Below, piece after piece: positions 52,111 to 63,863 of a stretch of 64,000 nucleotides of DNA. The notes beneath the pieces are model-generated. The model ran no database searches. It was not told the origin of the DNA and saw only the letters and a list, made by a program, of their open reading frames with translations. Origin of the DNA: Pontibacter mucosus (GTDB lineage: Bacteria; Bacteroidota; Bacteroidia; Cytophagales; Hymenobacteraceae). The stretch is from NCBI RefSeq assembly GCF_003054055.1, contig NZ_QBKI01000004.1, positions 310,001 through 374,000 on the forward strand. Direction: 5' to 3'. The position numbers and the translations under genes are program-made. The stretch's first letter is position 1. Each line of letters starts with the position of its first letter.

Positions 52111-52241
52111 AGAATAGCCCCCTCCCCCGTTCTTAGAACACCAATCGACAAGTATAACTAAGCCCGTCCCCACAACACCTGCCATACTTTCCCCCGCAGC
52201 TTTACATTTCTGTTTCTCCGGAAAATCCGGTTCTTTTTCCA

Positions 52242-52249
52242 TACCTTTG
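52242..52249 (+). promoter_or_regulatory. Candidate -7 element for the M16 peptidase gene
   Basis: TACCTTTG fits TAnnTTTG, 20 bases before the ATG. Confidence 0.5.
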
Positions 52250-52268
52250 CAGGCTAATTCAGAATTGA

Positions 52269-53501
52269 ATGCTTGATTACCAAATATATACTTTACCCAA
52301 CGGCATAAGGGTAGTACATAAACAGGTGCTGCACACCAAGATAGCCCACAGTGGCTTTGTGATGGACATTGGCAGCCGCGACGAATTGCCCGAGGAGCAG
52401 GGCTTGGCCCACTTCTGGGAGCACATGGCCTTTAAGGGAACACAGAAACGCAAGTCGTTTTACATCCTCAACCGCCTGGAGGCGGTGGGCGGCGAGCTTA
52501 ACGCCTATACCACCAAAGAGAAAATCTGCTTCTACAGCTCGGTGCTCGACAAGCACTTCGAGAAATCGTTTGAGCTGCTCACGGATATTACCTTCAACTC
52601 CATTTTCCCGGAAAGAGAGATTGAGAAGGAGCGCGGCGTGATTCTGGAGGAGATGTCGATGTACCTGGACACGCCGGAGGAGGCTGTTGTAGATGAGTTT
52701 GACGCGGTGGTGTTTGAAGGCCACGCACTGGGCAACAACATCCTGGGCACCAAAGAGAGCGTGTCTGGTTTTCAGAAGCAGGACTTCCTCAACTTTATCA
52801 GCCGCAACCTGAGCACCGATGCACTGGTGTTCTGCTCGGTGAGCAACCTGCCTTTCGGGAAGGTGGTGAAGCTGGCTGAGAAGTACCTGAGCGACATCCC
52901 AAGTATAAAAAAGCAGCGTGAGCGCGTACCCTTTACCGGTTATCAGCCTAAAACCGTTACGCTGGAAAAACCTATCTCGCAGGCGCATTGCGTGATTGGG
53001 TGCCCCGCCTATGCCCTGGCAGACGACCGTCGCATCCCGTTTTTCATGCTCAACAACCTGCTGGGCGGCCCGGGCATGAACTCGCGCCTGAACCTGGCGG
53101 TGCGCGAGAAACACGGCCTCGTGTACACCATCGACTCCAACTATGCTACGTACATCGATACAGGCTTACTGACCATCTACTTTGGCACCGAGAAAAAGCA
53201 GCTCAAGCGCACCACGGCCCTCGTGCTGAAGGAGTTGAAAAAGCTGCGCGAAATACCGCTGGGCTCGCTGCAACTGCACACGGCCAAAGAGCAACTGATG
53301 GGGCAACTGGCCATGGCCGAGGAAAGCAACATGGGGCTGATGATGATGCTGGGCAAAAGTATACTTGACCAGGACCGCGTGGAGTCGCTGAACGAGATTT
53401 TCGACAAGATAAAAAGTATAACCGCCTCCGACCTGGCCGACATCGCCAACGACGTGCTGCGCGAGGAGAACCTGAGCATCCTGAATTACGTGCCTAGTTA
53501 A
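52269..53501 (+). CDS. M16 family zinc metallopeptidase
   Basis: The 410-residue protein has the inverted zinc motif HFWEH (about 48-52; HxxEH), followed about 75 residues later by the third ligand Glu in EKERGVILEEMSMY. The C-terminal half is the usual inactive-like second domain (GGPGMNSRLNLAVREKHGLV, which is the R/Y-containing substrate loop). M16 enzymes degrade or process peptides; bacterial ones of this size act as homodimers, in the cytosol unless exported. No signal peptide is seen. The O-methyltransferase gene follows 92 bp on. Confidence 0.93.
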   Translation: MLDYQIYTLPNGIRVVHKQVLHTKIAHSGFVMDIGSRDELPEEQGLAHFWEHMAFKGTQKRKSFYILNRLEAVGGELNAYTTKEKICFYSSVLDKHFEKSFELLTDITFNSIFPEREIEKERGVILEEMSMYLDTPEEAVVDEFDAVVFEGHALGNNILGTKESVSGFQKQDFLNFISRNLSTDALVFCSVSNLPFGKVVKLAEKYLSDIPSIKKQRERVPFTGYQPKTVTLEKPISQAHCVIGCPAYALADDRRIPFFMLNNLLGGPGMNSRLNLAVREKHGLVYTIDSNYATYIDTGLLTIYFGTEKKQLKRTTALVLKELKKLREIPLGSLQLHTAKEQLMGQLAMAEESNMGLMMMLGKSILDQDRVESLNEIFDKIKSITASDLADIANDVLREENLSILNYVPS

Positions 53502-53593
53502 TGCTGAATGGTTACTTGTTGGCTTGCAGGAGTTGCAGGTTTATACTTTACATGCACCCCAACAGCGAATAACGAACACCTAATAACAAAACT

Positions 53594-54238
53594 ATGGAAT
53601 TTATAGATGAGGACCTGCTGCACTACTCTGAGGACCATACTTCGCCGGAGAGTGAGCTGCTGCACAAGATAAACCGCCAGACGCACCTGAGCGTGATGAA
53701 GCCGCGCATGCTGTCGGGGCACCTGCAGGGGCGCTTGCTGTCCATGTTTTCCAAAATGATACAGCCGCGCCAGATCCTGGAGATTGGCACCTACACCGGC
53801 TACTCGGCGCTGTGCATGGCCGAGGGGCTGCAGCCGGGTGGCACCTTGCACACCATCGACATCAACGAGGAGTTGGAGGAGCGCGTGCGGGGCTATTTTG
53901 ACGAGTCGGGCTACGGCGAAAGTATAAAGCTATACATTGGCAACGCGCTGGAGATTGTGCCGACCTTGGAGGCGGACTTCGATTTGGTCTTCATCGATGC
54001 CGACAAAATCAACTACGGCCGCTACTACGACATGGTGATTGACAAAGTACGGTCCGGCGGCTACATCATTGCCGACAACGTGCTCTGGAGTGGCAAGGTG
54101 CTGGAGAAATATCGCAAAAAGCTAGACGAGGACACCCAGGCCGTGATGGACTTCAACCAGCAGGTGCAGCAGGACGAGCGGGTGGAGAACATCCTCTTGC
54201 CTGTGCGCGACGGGCTGATGGTGGCCAGAAAAAAGTAA
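53594..54238 (+). CDS. O-methyltransferase (CCoAOMT/COMT-like, SAM-dependent)
   Basis: The 214-residue protein has the class I core typical of bacterial O-methyltransferases: ILEIGTYTGYSALCMAEGL (motif I), LHTIDINEELEERV (motif II), DFDLVFIDADKINYGRYYDM (metal Asp/Asp) and SGGYIIADNVLWSGKVL. The D-A-D-K and A-D-N-V strings are the divalent-metal ligands of catechol-type enzymes. The substrate is unknown; family members methylate small phenolics, lipids or 5-hydroxyuridine in tRNA (TrmR). It probably follows the M16 gene on one transcript, and a terminator lies just after it. Confidence 0.92.
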   Translation: MEFIDEDLLHYSEDHTSPESELLHKINRQTHLSVMKPRMLSGHLQGRLLSMFSKMIQPRQILEIGTYTGYSALCMAEGLQPGGTLHTIDINEELEERVRGYFDESGYGESIKLYIGNALEIVPTLEADFDLVFIDADKINYGRYYDMVIDKVRSGGYIIADNVLWSGKVLEKYRKKLDEDTQAVMDFNQQVQQDERVENILLPVRDGLMVARKK

Positions 54239-54260
54239 GGTATAACATCTAGTAAAGTAT

Positions 54261-54290
54261 AAAGAGAGGTTCGCAGCCTCTCTTTTTTGT
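54261..54290 (+). terminator. Terminator after the O-methyltransferase gene
   Basis: AAAGAGAGG (54261-54269) pairs with CCTCTCTTT (54277-54285), followed by TTTT; an AAGTATAA word precedes it. Confidence 0.85.
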
Positions 54291-54426
54291 TTCCTTTTTC
54301 GCTAACCTGCTATACTTCTGCAGCTTAGCTCCCGTCCATCCTGGCAAAGAAATATTTATACTTTCCGGCCCGAAAAAATAATGCAGGAACTTGGCCGCGC
54401 GTTTTAGAATACAAAGGTTTTTCCTT

Positions 54427-54434
54427 TAATTTTG
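54427..54434 (+). promoter_or_regulatory. Candidate -7 element upstream of the lytic transglycosylase gene
   Basis: TAATTTTG fits TAnnTTTG. It lies about 110 bases before the ATG, implying a longer leader with AACTATAGTTAA-like repeats. Confidence 0.4.
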
Positions 54435-54546
54435 CATTAACTATATTCTATGCTAAACACATTAAAATATAGTCATTTAACTATAGTTAACTCAACCGGA
54501 AGTAGAGCCCCCGTTTTATAATTAATCAAACTTAAGTACCCCTGTT

Positions 54547-56847
54547 ATGAGGAGACCGCTTGCCACCCTTCTTGTCCTGCTGCTTTTGCCCCTTCTGGCG
54601 CTGGCGCAATCTGTTACCGTGCCCCATAATCTCTATTTTGCTGACATCCACCTGAAAATTAACAACAGGGCCCAGGCCGAGATTCAGAAGAAGGTGGATG
54701 CCCTGCACCGCAGCAAGCTATACTTCCAGATGAAGGTGGACCTGGCAGACGCCTACTTCCCGATTATTGAGCGGGTGTTTAAGGAGGAAGGCGTGCCGGA
54801 CGATTACAAGTACTTGGCCCTGCAGGAGAGCGGACTGATTGGCGATGCCGTGTCTACTTCTAACGCTGTGGGCTACTGGCAGTTTAAGCGGGAGGCCGCT
54901 CAGGATTTTAACCTGCGCATCAACAACGTGGTGGATGAGCGCCGGCATATCGTAGAGGCCAGCCGCGGCGCTGCCAAATATTTTTTGCGCAGCAACAACC
55001 ACTACGATAACTGGCTCAACTCCCTGCTCTCCTATTACCTGGGGTACTCAGGCGCCAAACCCTACACCAAGCCCTCTGACAAAGGTGCCCGGCAGATGGA
55101 CATCACCGAGCGCACGAACGACTACATCCTAACCTTTCTGGCGCACAAGGTAGCCTACGATGCCTTTGTGGGCAAGGCCAATCCGCCGGCCGTATCGCTG
55201 CAGGAGCACCGCGCGAAGCCTGGCCAAAGCCTTTCAGAAATCGCGCTGGCCACCAAAACCGATTACAGCGAGCTGGAAAGGTATAACAAGTGGCTGCTGG
55301 GCAACTCCATTCCCTCAGATAAGGATTACTACGTGATGATACCCGTGCGCAATGGCAACGATGGAGGCCTGATGGCATCGGCCAAGGAAACTACCCAGCC
55401 TGCCCCGCGCCAGAGCAGCACCCGCAAGTCCTCCGCGGCCATGGTGAAGCGCAACAACCTGAATGCGCTGGTGGCTCGCCAGGGCGATACCAAGGACAAA
55501 CTGGCACTCCAGGCCGGCATCTCCACCCGCAAATTCCTGAAGTATAACGACATGCAAAGTTTCGACAAGATTGAGGAGGGCACCGCCTACTACATCGAGC
55601 CGAAGCGTATGAATGCCGATACAGAATACCACGTGGTGCAGCCCGGCGAAACCATGCAGCTGATCTCGCAGCACTACGGTGTGCGCCTGAGCTACCTGCT
55701 GTTTAAGAACCGCATGAAGCGCAACGAGGTGCCGGTGCCGGGTCGCGTGCTGTGGCTGCAGAAGCGCCGCCCTGCCCATACGCCGGTAGAGGTGCGCGAT
55801 GTGAATAAGACGAACGTGGCTACGTCCAACACCAAGCAAGAATACAGGCCTGTTGCAGACTCCCCCGCCCCTAAAAAGGAGAACTTCTTTACCCGCCTCG
55901 TCAGCAAGCTTAAGGGCGAGCCGCAGCCGGAGCGAAATGTAGTCGTACCCACAGAAGCAGTAGCCGAAGAAGAGGAGTTTGAGGAAACAGTTGTGGTAGA
56001 AAGAGCGCCTGACCCGGAGCCTGTCTCTACACCGGCCCCTGCCAGAAAAGATACAAACCTATACCCGGGAGCGGCCAAATCTGAAACTACTCAGGCAGCA
56101 GCAAAAGAAGAGGAAGTATTTGCTGAAGAGGAGCCGGAATTAGAGCCAGCCCCAGCAGTAGAAGTCGATCCGTTTGTAACCGAGGCTGCCCCGGTTGAGG
56201 AAAAGGCTCCGGTAGCGGCTTCACCAACGAAAGCTGCAGAGCCAGTGAAAGAACCAGCCCCTGTGCGCCAACCGGCAGCCAACGCCACCACGCACATCGT
56301 AAAGCAGGGCGAGACGCTTTGGGGCATCGCCAGACTATACGCTGTAAGTATAGACGACCTGGTAGCCTGGAACAACCTGGGTGACGCTCCGCTGAAACTG
56401 GGTCAGGAGCTGCTGATTGCAGAGCCGCTGCAGCAGCCGGCCGCCTCTCCTTTTACCGAGGACGCTGCCGAGACACCGGCCACCATGCTCAGCACCGACA
56501 ACGCTTACCATAGCGTAGCAGCAGGCGAAACGCTTTACCAGATCTCCAGAAAGTATAACGTATCGGTAGACCAGTTGCGCCAGTGGAACGGCCTGCAGGG
56601 CAGCGCCCTGAGCCTGGGCCAGGAACTGCGCGTAAAGGCTCCTGCCGCACCTGCCGCCAATACGCCAGCTGCTTCCAGCAACACCACCTCCGCTAAGGGC
56701 ACGATTTACCACACCGTTGCAGCCGGCGAAAGCATGTATCAAATCTCCCGTAAGTATGACGTCACCATCAAGGACATCATGGAGTGGAACAACAAGCCGG
56801 ACTTCTCGGTAAGCGTGGGCGAGAAGCTTGAGATTAGGAAGAAGTAG
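54547..56847 (+). CDS. Exported lytic transglycosylase with LysM repeats (MltD-like)
   Basis: The 766-residue protein has a signal peptide (LLLPLLALAQ), an SLT domain with the catalytic Glu in YKYLALQESGLIGDAVSTSN and VGYWQFKREAAQDFNLRIN, then about five LysM-like segments: KPGQSLSEIALATKTDYSEL (about 225), HVVQPGETMQLISQHYGVRL (about 357), HIVKQGETLWGIARLYAVSI (about 580), HSVAAGETLYQISRKYNVSV (about 656) and HTVAAGESMYQISRKYDVTI (about 720). A long acidic, Pro-rich linker lies between 445 and 575. It cuts glycan strands of peptidoglycan (MltD-type) in the periplasm, held by LysM. The number of LysM units is high. Confidence 0.93.
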   Translation: MRRPLATLLVLLLLPLLALAQSVTVPHNLYFADIHLKINNRAQAEIQKKVDALHRSKLYFQMKVDLADAYFPIIERVFKEEGVPDDYKYLALQESGLIGDAVSTSNAVGYWQFKREAAQDFNLRINNVVDERRHIVEASRGAAKYFLRSNNHYDNWLNSLLSYYLGYSGAKPYTKPSDKGARQMDITERTNDYILTFLAHKVAYDAFVGKANPPAVSLQEHRAKPGQSLSEIALATKTDYSELERYNKWLLGNSIPSDKDYYVMIPVRNGNDGGLMASAKETTQPAPRQSSTRKSSAAMVKRNNLNALVARQGDTKDKLALQAGISTRKFLKYNDMQSFDKIEEGTAYYIEPKRMNADTEYHVVQPGETMQLISQHYGVRLSYLLFKNRMKRNEVPVPGRVLWLQKRRPAHTPVEVRDVNKTNVATSNTKQEYRPVADSPAPKKENFFTRLVSKLKGEPQPERNVVVPTEAVAEEEEFEETVVVERAPDPEPVSTPAPARKDTNLYPGAAKSETTQAAAKEEEVFAEEEPELEPAPAVEVDPFVTEAAPVEEKAPVAASPTKAAEPVKEPAPVRQPAANATTHIVKQGETLWGIARLYAVSIDDLVAWNNLGDAPLKLGQELLIAEPLQQPAASPFTEDAAETPATMLSTDNAYHSVAAGETLYQISRKYNVSVDQLRQWNGLQGSALSLGQELRVKAPAAPAANTPAASSNTTSAKGTIYHTVAAGESMYQISRKYDVTIKDIMEWNNKPDFSVSVGEKLEIRKK

Positions 56848-56921
56848 CTTGGTTGTTGGTTGTAGTTATTGGTTGATTGTTGGGAGTATAAAGCAACTAC
56901 TGACTACGAGCTCAATATAAC

Positions 56922-56966
56922 TTTAAAGTATAAAGCCGGCCCTTTAGGTCGGCTTTATACTTTAAA
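56922..56966 (+). terminator. Terminator after the transglycosylase gene with AAGTATA in the stem
   Basis: TTTAAAGTATAAAGCCG (56922-56938) pairs with CGGCTTTATACTTTAAA (56950-56966). The frequent word lies within the stem, as in the terminator at 44850. Confidence 0.85.
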
Positions 56967-56969
56967 ATG

Positions 56970-57562
56970 CTCTTCAATACCGATTCCAACCACCCCTAAC
57001 CCCTCCTTAGCCAAGGAGGGGAGCCTGTAGTTACTGGTGCTGAAGTATGGGTTCTATAGTAGCTGTCCCTACAAAGTATAAACCCACCCCAGCCCCTCTC
57101 CGAGGAGGGGAATTCTCTGCATACGATGAACATCCCCCTGCCCCCTTCGAAGGGGGAATTTGGCTGAAGCTCCGTCTGCTGTAGCTATCGAATGATTCCC
57201 AGCCTTTGGGTTGAGCGCCTTGTGAGATCCGGTGCCCGGTAAGGGCATGCTGAGCGCGAGCGAGGCAAGGAGGGAACACAGCGCGATGCCCGAAGGCGAG
57301 GCCTCCCGGCCTGGGAGGGCAGAAAGCTGGCTATGGAAAGGTAGGTTTGTGGGAACTAGAGGAACAGCTGTGTTTTGAAAGTATAGCTTGGTTCGGGATA
57401 TGGGAAGCGGTGGCTCAGGGAAGTATAAACCGAAAGTATAAAGTATAGCCAAAGTATAATTCACGCGGACTTAGAAGTCCGCAGCAGAGGAGGTTCCGGA
57501 CAAGGGTGTCCGGAACAGCGGAATACGAGCTACAAGCTCGCGCCAGCGAAAGTATAACAACC
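56970..57562 (+). repeat. Composite intergenic repeat, copy F (forward)
   Basis: Between the convergent transglycosylase and MFS genes. It holds the left end TACCGATTCCAACC, the C-rich stretch, a remnant CTGTCCCTAC of the GTAG-REP (57063), the 'cccaccccagcc' module (about 57082), a CCCCCTTCGAAGGGGGAATT module (about 57141), CCCAGCCTTTGGGTTGAGCG (57198), GATGCCCGAAGGCGAGGCC (about 57285), then the AAGTATAA cluster (about 57420-57460), paired REP R5 (57465-57520) and the CTCGCGCCAGCGAA tail (about 57537). The order is the same as in copies A-C. Confidence 0.85.
57465..57520 (+). repeat. Paired REP hairpin, copy R5
   Basis: GCGGACTT-AG-AAGTCCGC plus CAGCAG, then TTCCGGACA-AGGG-TGTCCGGAA plus CAGC. 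Only the loops differ from R1. Confidence 0.85.
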
Positions 57563-57568
57563 ACCAAA

Positions 57569-58888
57569 CTACCGCTTCTCCTGTGCGGCAGTCAGGTCCG
57601 TAGCAGTTTGAAGGCCGGTGGCAATCTCAGGCAGAATGCCGAGCCGCTGGTAAATAGGCTGCACCATGCGCCGCAACTTCGGGCGATAGATGGCAAAAGG
57701 AATGATACTCAGCACACACAGGAAACCACAGCCCGCCAATGTATACCCTACCCCAATCTGCTCCGCCACCGAGCTGGCCAGCATGCTACCAATCGGCGCC
57801 ATCCCCATAAACGCCGTCGAGTAAAAACTCATCACGCGTCCGCGCTTGTCATCGTCTACCAAAGTCTGCAGCAGCGTGTTGCAGGAGGCCATCGTAACAA
57901 TCATTCCAAAGCCAGTAAACAACATGAGTGCCAGCGAGAGCAGCAGCATCTTGGAAAATGAGAATAGGATGAGCGCCACGCCGAAGATGGTCATGGTGCC
58001 GAGCAGCACCTTGCCCAGACCTACCACCGACTTCCGCTGCGCCAGGAACAAGGCCCCGCACAGAGCGCCAAGGCCGGAGGCGCCCATCAAGTACCCCAGC
58101 GTGTTGGCGCCGCCGTGCAGAATATCGCGGGCAAACACGGGCAGCAGCACCGTAAAGGGCATCCCGAACAAACTCAGCAGGGCCACAACGATGATGAGGG
58201 AGCGAATGGGCGCAAACCCGAAGGCGTACCGGAACCCCTCCTGCAGCGATTTCCATACTTTGTGCTCGTGCTGCACCCGCTCAAACGGCTTCAGCCGCAT
58301 AAGCAGCAGCGAGGCCAGCACCGCAATATAACTCACCGCGTTAATCAGAATACACATGCCCTCCCCCACCGCGGCAATGAGCAAGCCGGCAATAGTTGGC
58401 CCCACCAGGCGCGCCATGTTAAACAGCGAGGAGTTCAGCGCGATGGCGTTTCCCAGGTCCTCCCGCCGCTCCACCATCTCCACCACAAACGACTGCCGCG
58501 AGGAAATATCAAAGCCGTTGATGATGCCCAGAAACGCACTTAGCGCCAGAATATGCCAAATTTCGATGGTTTGGGTCAGTACAAGCGCCGCCAGCGTGGA
58601 AGCCTGCACCATGGAAAGCGTCTGCGTGACGAGCAGTACCTTGTGGCGGTTAAACTTGTCAGCCAGCACTCCGGCAAAGGGGCCAAGTATAAACGAGGGG
58701 ATCTGGCTGGAAAAAGTAACCGCACCGAGCAGGAATACCGAGTCGGTCAGGCGGTACACCAGCCAGCTCAGGGCAATCTGCTGCATCCAGGTGCCAATAA
58801 GGGAAATTCCCTGTCCCACAAAAAACAATCTATAGTTACGCGAGCTCAAGGCCCGGAACATGCCACTCAATTTTGCTGCTGTTGCCAT
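57569..58888 (-). CDS. MFS transporter (EntS/DUF894-like exporter)
   Basis: The 439-residue protein has 12 predicted membrane helices, starting NYRLFFVGQGISLIGTWMQQ, which is the first-helix motif of the MFS_3 (DUF894) group; PFAGVLADKFNRHKVLLVTQ is the MFS G-x-x-x-D-R-x-x-R loop between helices 2 and 3. Relatives include the enterobactin exporter EntS and drug efflux pumps. It uses the proton gradient. No siderophore or drug gene is nearby, so the substrate is unknown. It lies opposite dnaE, with the composite repeat F on its 3' side. Confidence 0.9.
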   Translation of the reverse strand: MATAAKLSGMFRALSSRNYRLFFVGQGISLIGTWMQQIALSWLVYRLTDSVFLLGAVTFSSQIPSFILGPFAGVLADKFNRHKVLLVTQTLSMVQASTLAALVLTQTIEIWHILALSAFLGIINGFDISSRQSFVVEMVERREDLGNAIALNSSLFNMARLVGPTIAGLLIAAVGEGMCILINAVSYIAVLASLLLMRLKPFERVQHEHKVWKSLQEGFRYAFGFAPIRSLIIVVALLSLFGMPFTVLLPVFARDILHGGANTLGYLMGASGLGALCGALFLAQRKSVVGLGKVLLGTMTIFGVALILFSFSKMLLLSLALMLFTGFGMIVTMASCNTLLQTLVDDDKRGRVMSFYSTAFMGMAPIGSMLASSVAEQIGVGYTLAGCGFLCVLSIIPFAIYRPKLRRMVQPIYQRLGILPEIATGLQTATDLTAAQEKR

Positions 58889-59169
58889 AGTTTATACTTC
58901 GCTGCGCGCTCTCCGGCACAAGTCTATCATACGAGAGGCCCAAGTTCAGGAGTTATACTTTGCGCGCGTCCTACTTTCCTCAGAAAATTCATCTTCTACT
59001 GAAGGGACAATTGCCAGGCTACATTTGTTATGTAAGGCCGGCTCAGCGTTTGCGGGGCGGGCCTATTTTGCGTAATTTTAACATCCCGAAGATGGCCCGA
59101 AAGCAAGGTCTCAATTTTTGCTTCAGAACCATTATTAATTCTTCATTCGTCATTCCTAATCCCGCATAA

Positions 59170-62793
<3,624 letters not shown>

Positions 62794-62851
62794 GATCAGG
62801 ATTTACAGGATTATCGGATGAGCAGGATGTAAAGCCTGTATCTGATAAAGT

Positions 62852-62888
62852 ATAGAAGAGGTGCGCTACAGTAGCGCACCTCTTCTAT
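62852..62888 (+). terminator. Terminator after dnaE
   Basis: ATAGAAGAGGTGCGCTAC (62852-62869) pairs with GTAGCGCACCTCTTCTAT (62871-62888), followed by TTCTTG. The preceding bases AAAGTATAG contain the frequent word. Confidence 0.85.
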
Positions 62889-62961
62889 TTCTTGCTCATC
62901 CGTACATCGGTGTCCGAATGCTCGCTGCCGGGGATATCCGTGTCCCCGTTCAATAACTTCC

Positions 62962-63017
62962 GCGGACGTGGACGTCCGCAGCAGAGGAATTTCGGACATG
63001 GATGTCCGAAACAGCAG
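62962..63017 (+). repeat. Paired REP hairpin, copy R6, beside the transposase remnant
   Basis: GCGGACGT-GG-ACGTCCGC with CAGCAG, then TTCGGACAT-GG-ATGTCCGAA with CAGCAG. Compared with R1 both stems have changed on both arms, keeping the pairing. It ends about 40 bases before the RAYT start. A third imperfect hairpin, CGGGGA..TGTCCCCG, is at about 62926. Confidence 0.85.
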
Positions 63018-63056
63018 TCTAAAACAACAGCCCAAAGTATGAAGTATAATTCCAGC

Positions 63057-63602
63057 ATGGGACTCAAAAACAGAGTTGTACCTGACAGCTTATACTTCCT
63101 GACCATGACGGTTGTAGACTGGGTAGATATTTTTACACGGCCCGTTTACAAGCACATCATAGTGGATGCCCTCAAATTCTGCCAGGATGAGAAAGGCCTG
63201 AAGCTTTACGCGTGGGTACTGATGAACAACCACCTGCACCTGATCGCCGCCGCAGCAGAAGGCAAAAATCTTTCCGATATACTTCGGGACTTCAAGGGGT
63301 AGACCAGCCGAAAGATTGTGGCTACGATACAGGAGGAGCCGGAAAGCCGCCAGCAGTGGCTGCTGCATAGGTTCGAGTTCAACGCCAGACTCAACCCTAA
63401 AGTGAGGCATTACAAAGTATGGCAGGAGGGCAACGAAGCGAAAGAAATTTACAGCAATGACTTTTTAGACCAGAAGTTGGGGTACCTGCACCAAAATCCG
63501 GTGCGGGCGGAGTGGGTGAATGAGCCAGAGCATTACCGCTACAGTTCTGCCAGTAATTATGCTGATGCGGAAGGATTGCTCCAGGTAGAACCGCTGGAGT
63601 AG
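63057..63602 (+). pseudogene. REP-associated tyrosine transposase (RAYT, IS200-like), interrupted by an in-frame TAG
   Basis: The frame gives the N-terminal part MGLKNRVVPDSLYFLTMTVV with the HUH motif in MNNHLHLIA (about 56-64), then ILRDFKG, TAG at 63300-63302, and in the same frame TSRKIVATIQEEPESRQQWL up to the tyrosine motif LGYLHQNPVRAEWV and a stop at 63602. Both the HUH pair and the catalytic Tyr are kept, so one base change has split an otherwise complete 180-residue RAYT. RAYTs recognise REP hairpins, and R6 is just upstream. An in-frame ATG at 63039 is another possible start. It is listed as a pseudogene because of the stop. Confidence 0.85.
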
Positions 63603-63798
63603 ACCGATGATTTATACTTCCCTTCCTCCATTTCCCACCGCCGCACCTTACGCAAACTTTCAGCAACAACACTTGTTTATACAAATGAGGCAGCATCTTA
63701 CAGGGATTTATGCCGTAAGTATAACAAATGCTGCTCCCGGCTGTTGTTGTTTCCATAAAGTACGACAGCCTGTCAGGCTACGTAAGTTTGGGCAGATC

Positions 63799-63829
63799 TT
63801 TGCCAAACCTGTAATTGTTATTATATTTA
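63799..63829 (+). promoter_or_regulatory. Promoter of trxA
   Basis: TTTG (63799-63802), a 19-base gap and TATATTTA (63822-63829, one mismatch to TAnnTTTG) give a good fit to the Bacteroidota promoter, 34 bases before the ATG. Confidence 0.6.
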
Positions 63830-63863
63830 TAACGCAGAATTTAACCAACAAAACGCTAAAGTT

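Larger units (their letters stand above)
51551..52142 (-). repeat. Composite intergenic repeat, copy E (reverse), bounded by inverted REP pairs
   Basis: Reading on the minus strand: CTAAGAACGGGGGAGGGGGC (about 52135, also in copy C), paired REP R4 (52055-52110), the GCAGGACCGGGTCCAACC end (about 52049), a C-rich module, GGTCCCCTCAAGGGGACAAT (about 51925), the TCCCAGTTTTTCCGGGAGGC variant (about 51860), GAGGCCTCCCGGCC (about 51750), the GAGGATGAACGGTAGCTAGC segment (about 51690) and paired REP R3 (51551-51606). It thus carries a REP pair at each end in opposite orientation. It sits between two plus-strand genes. Confidence 0.83.
54239..54546. other. Gap between the O-methyltransferase gene and the lytic transglycosylase gene
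   Basis: The gap contains the terminator (54261), AT-rich DNA and a candidate -7 element; no gene or repeat module was seen in the rest. TATAGTTAACT- and AACTATAGTTAA-like strings near 54440-54490 form short repeats of unknown use. Confidence 0.6.

Noticed and set aside
2209..57562. CRISPR array, because repeats recur
   Set aside because: Copies are kilobases apart, with no regular spacers and no cas genes.
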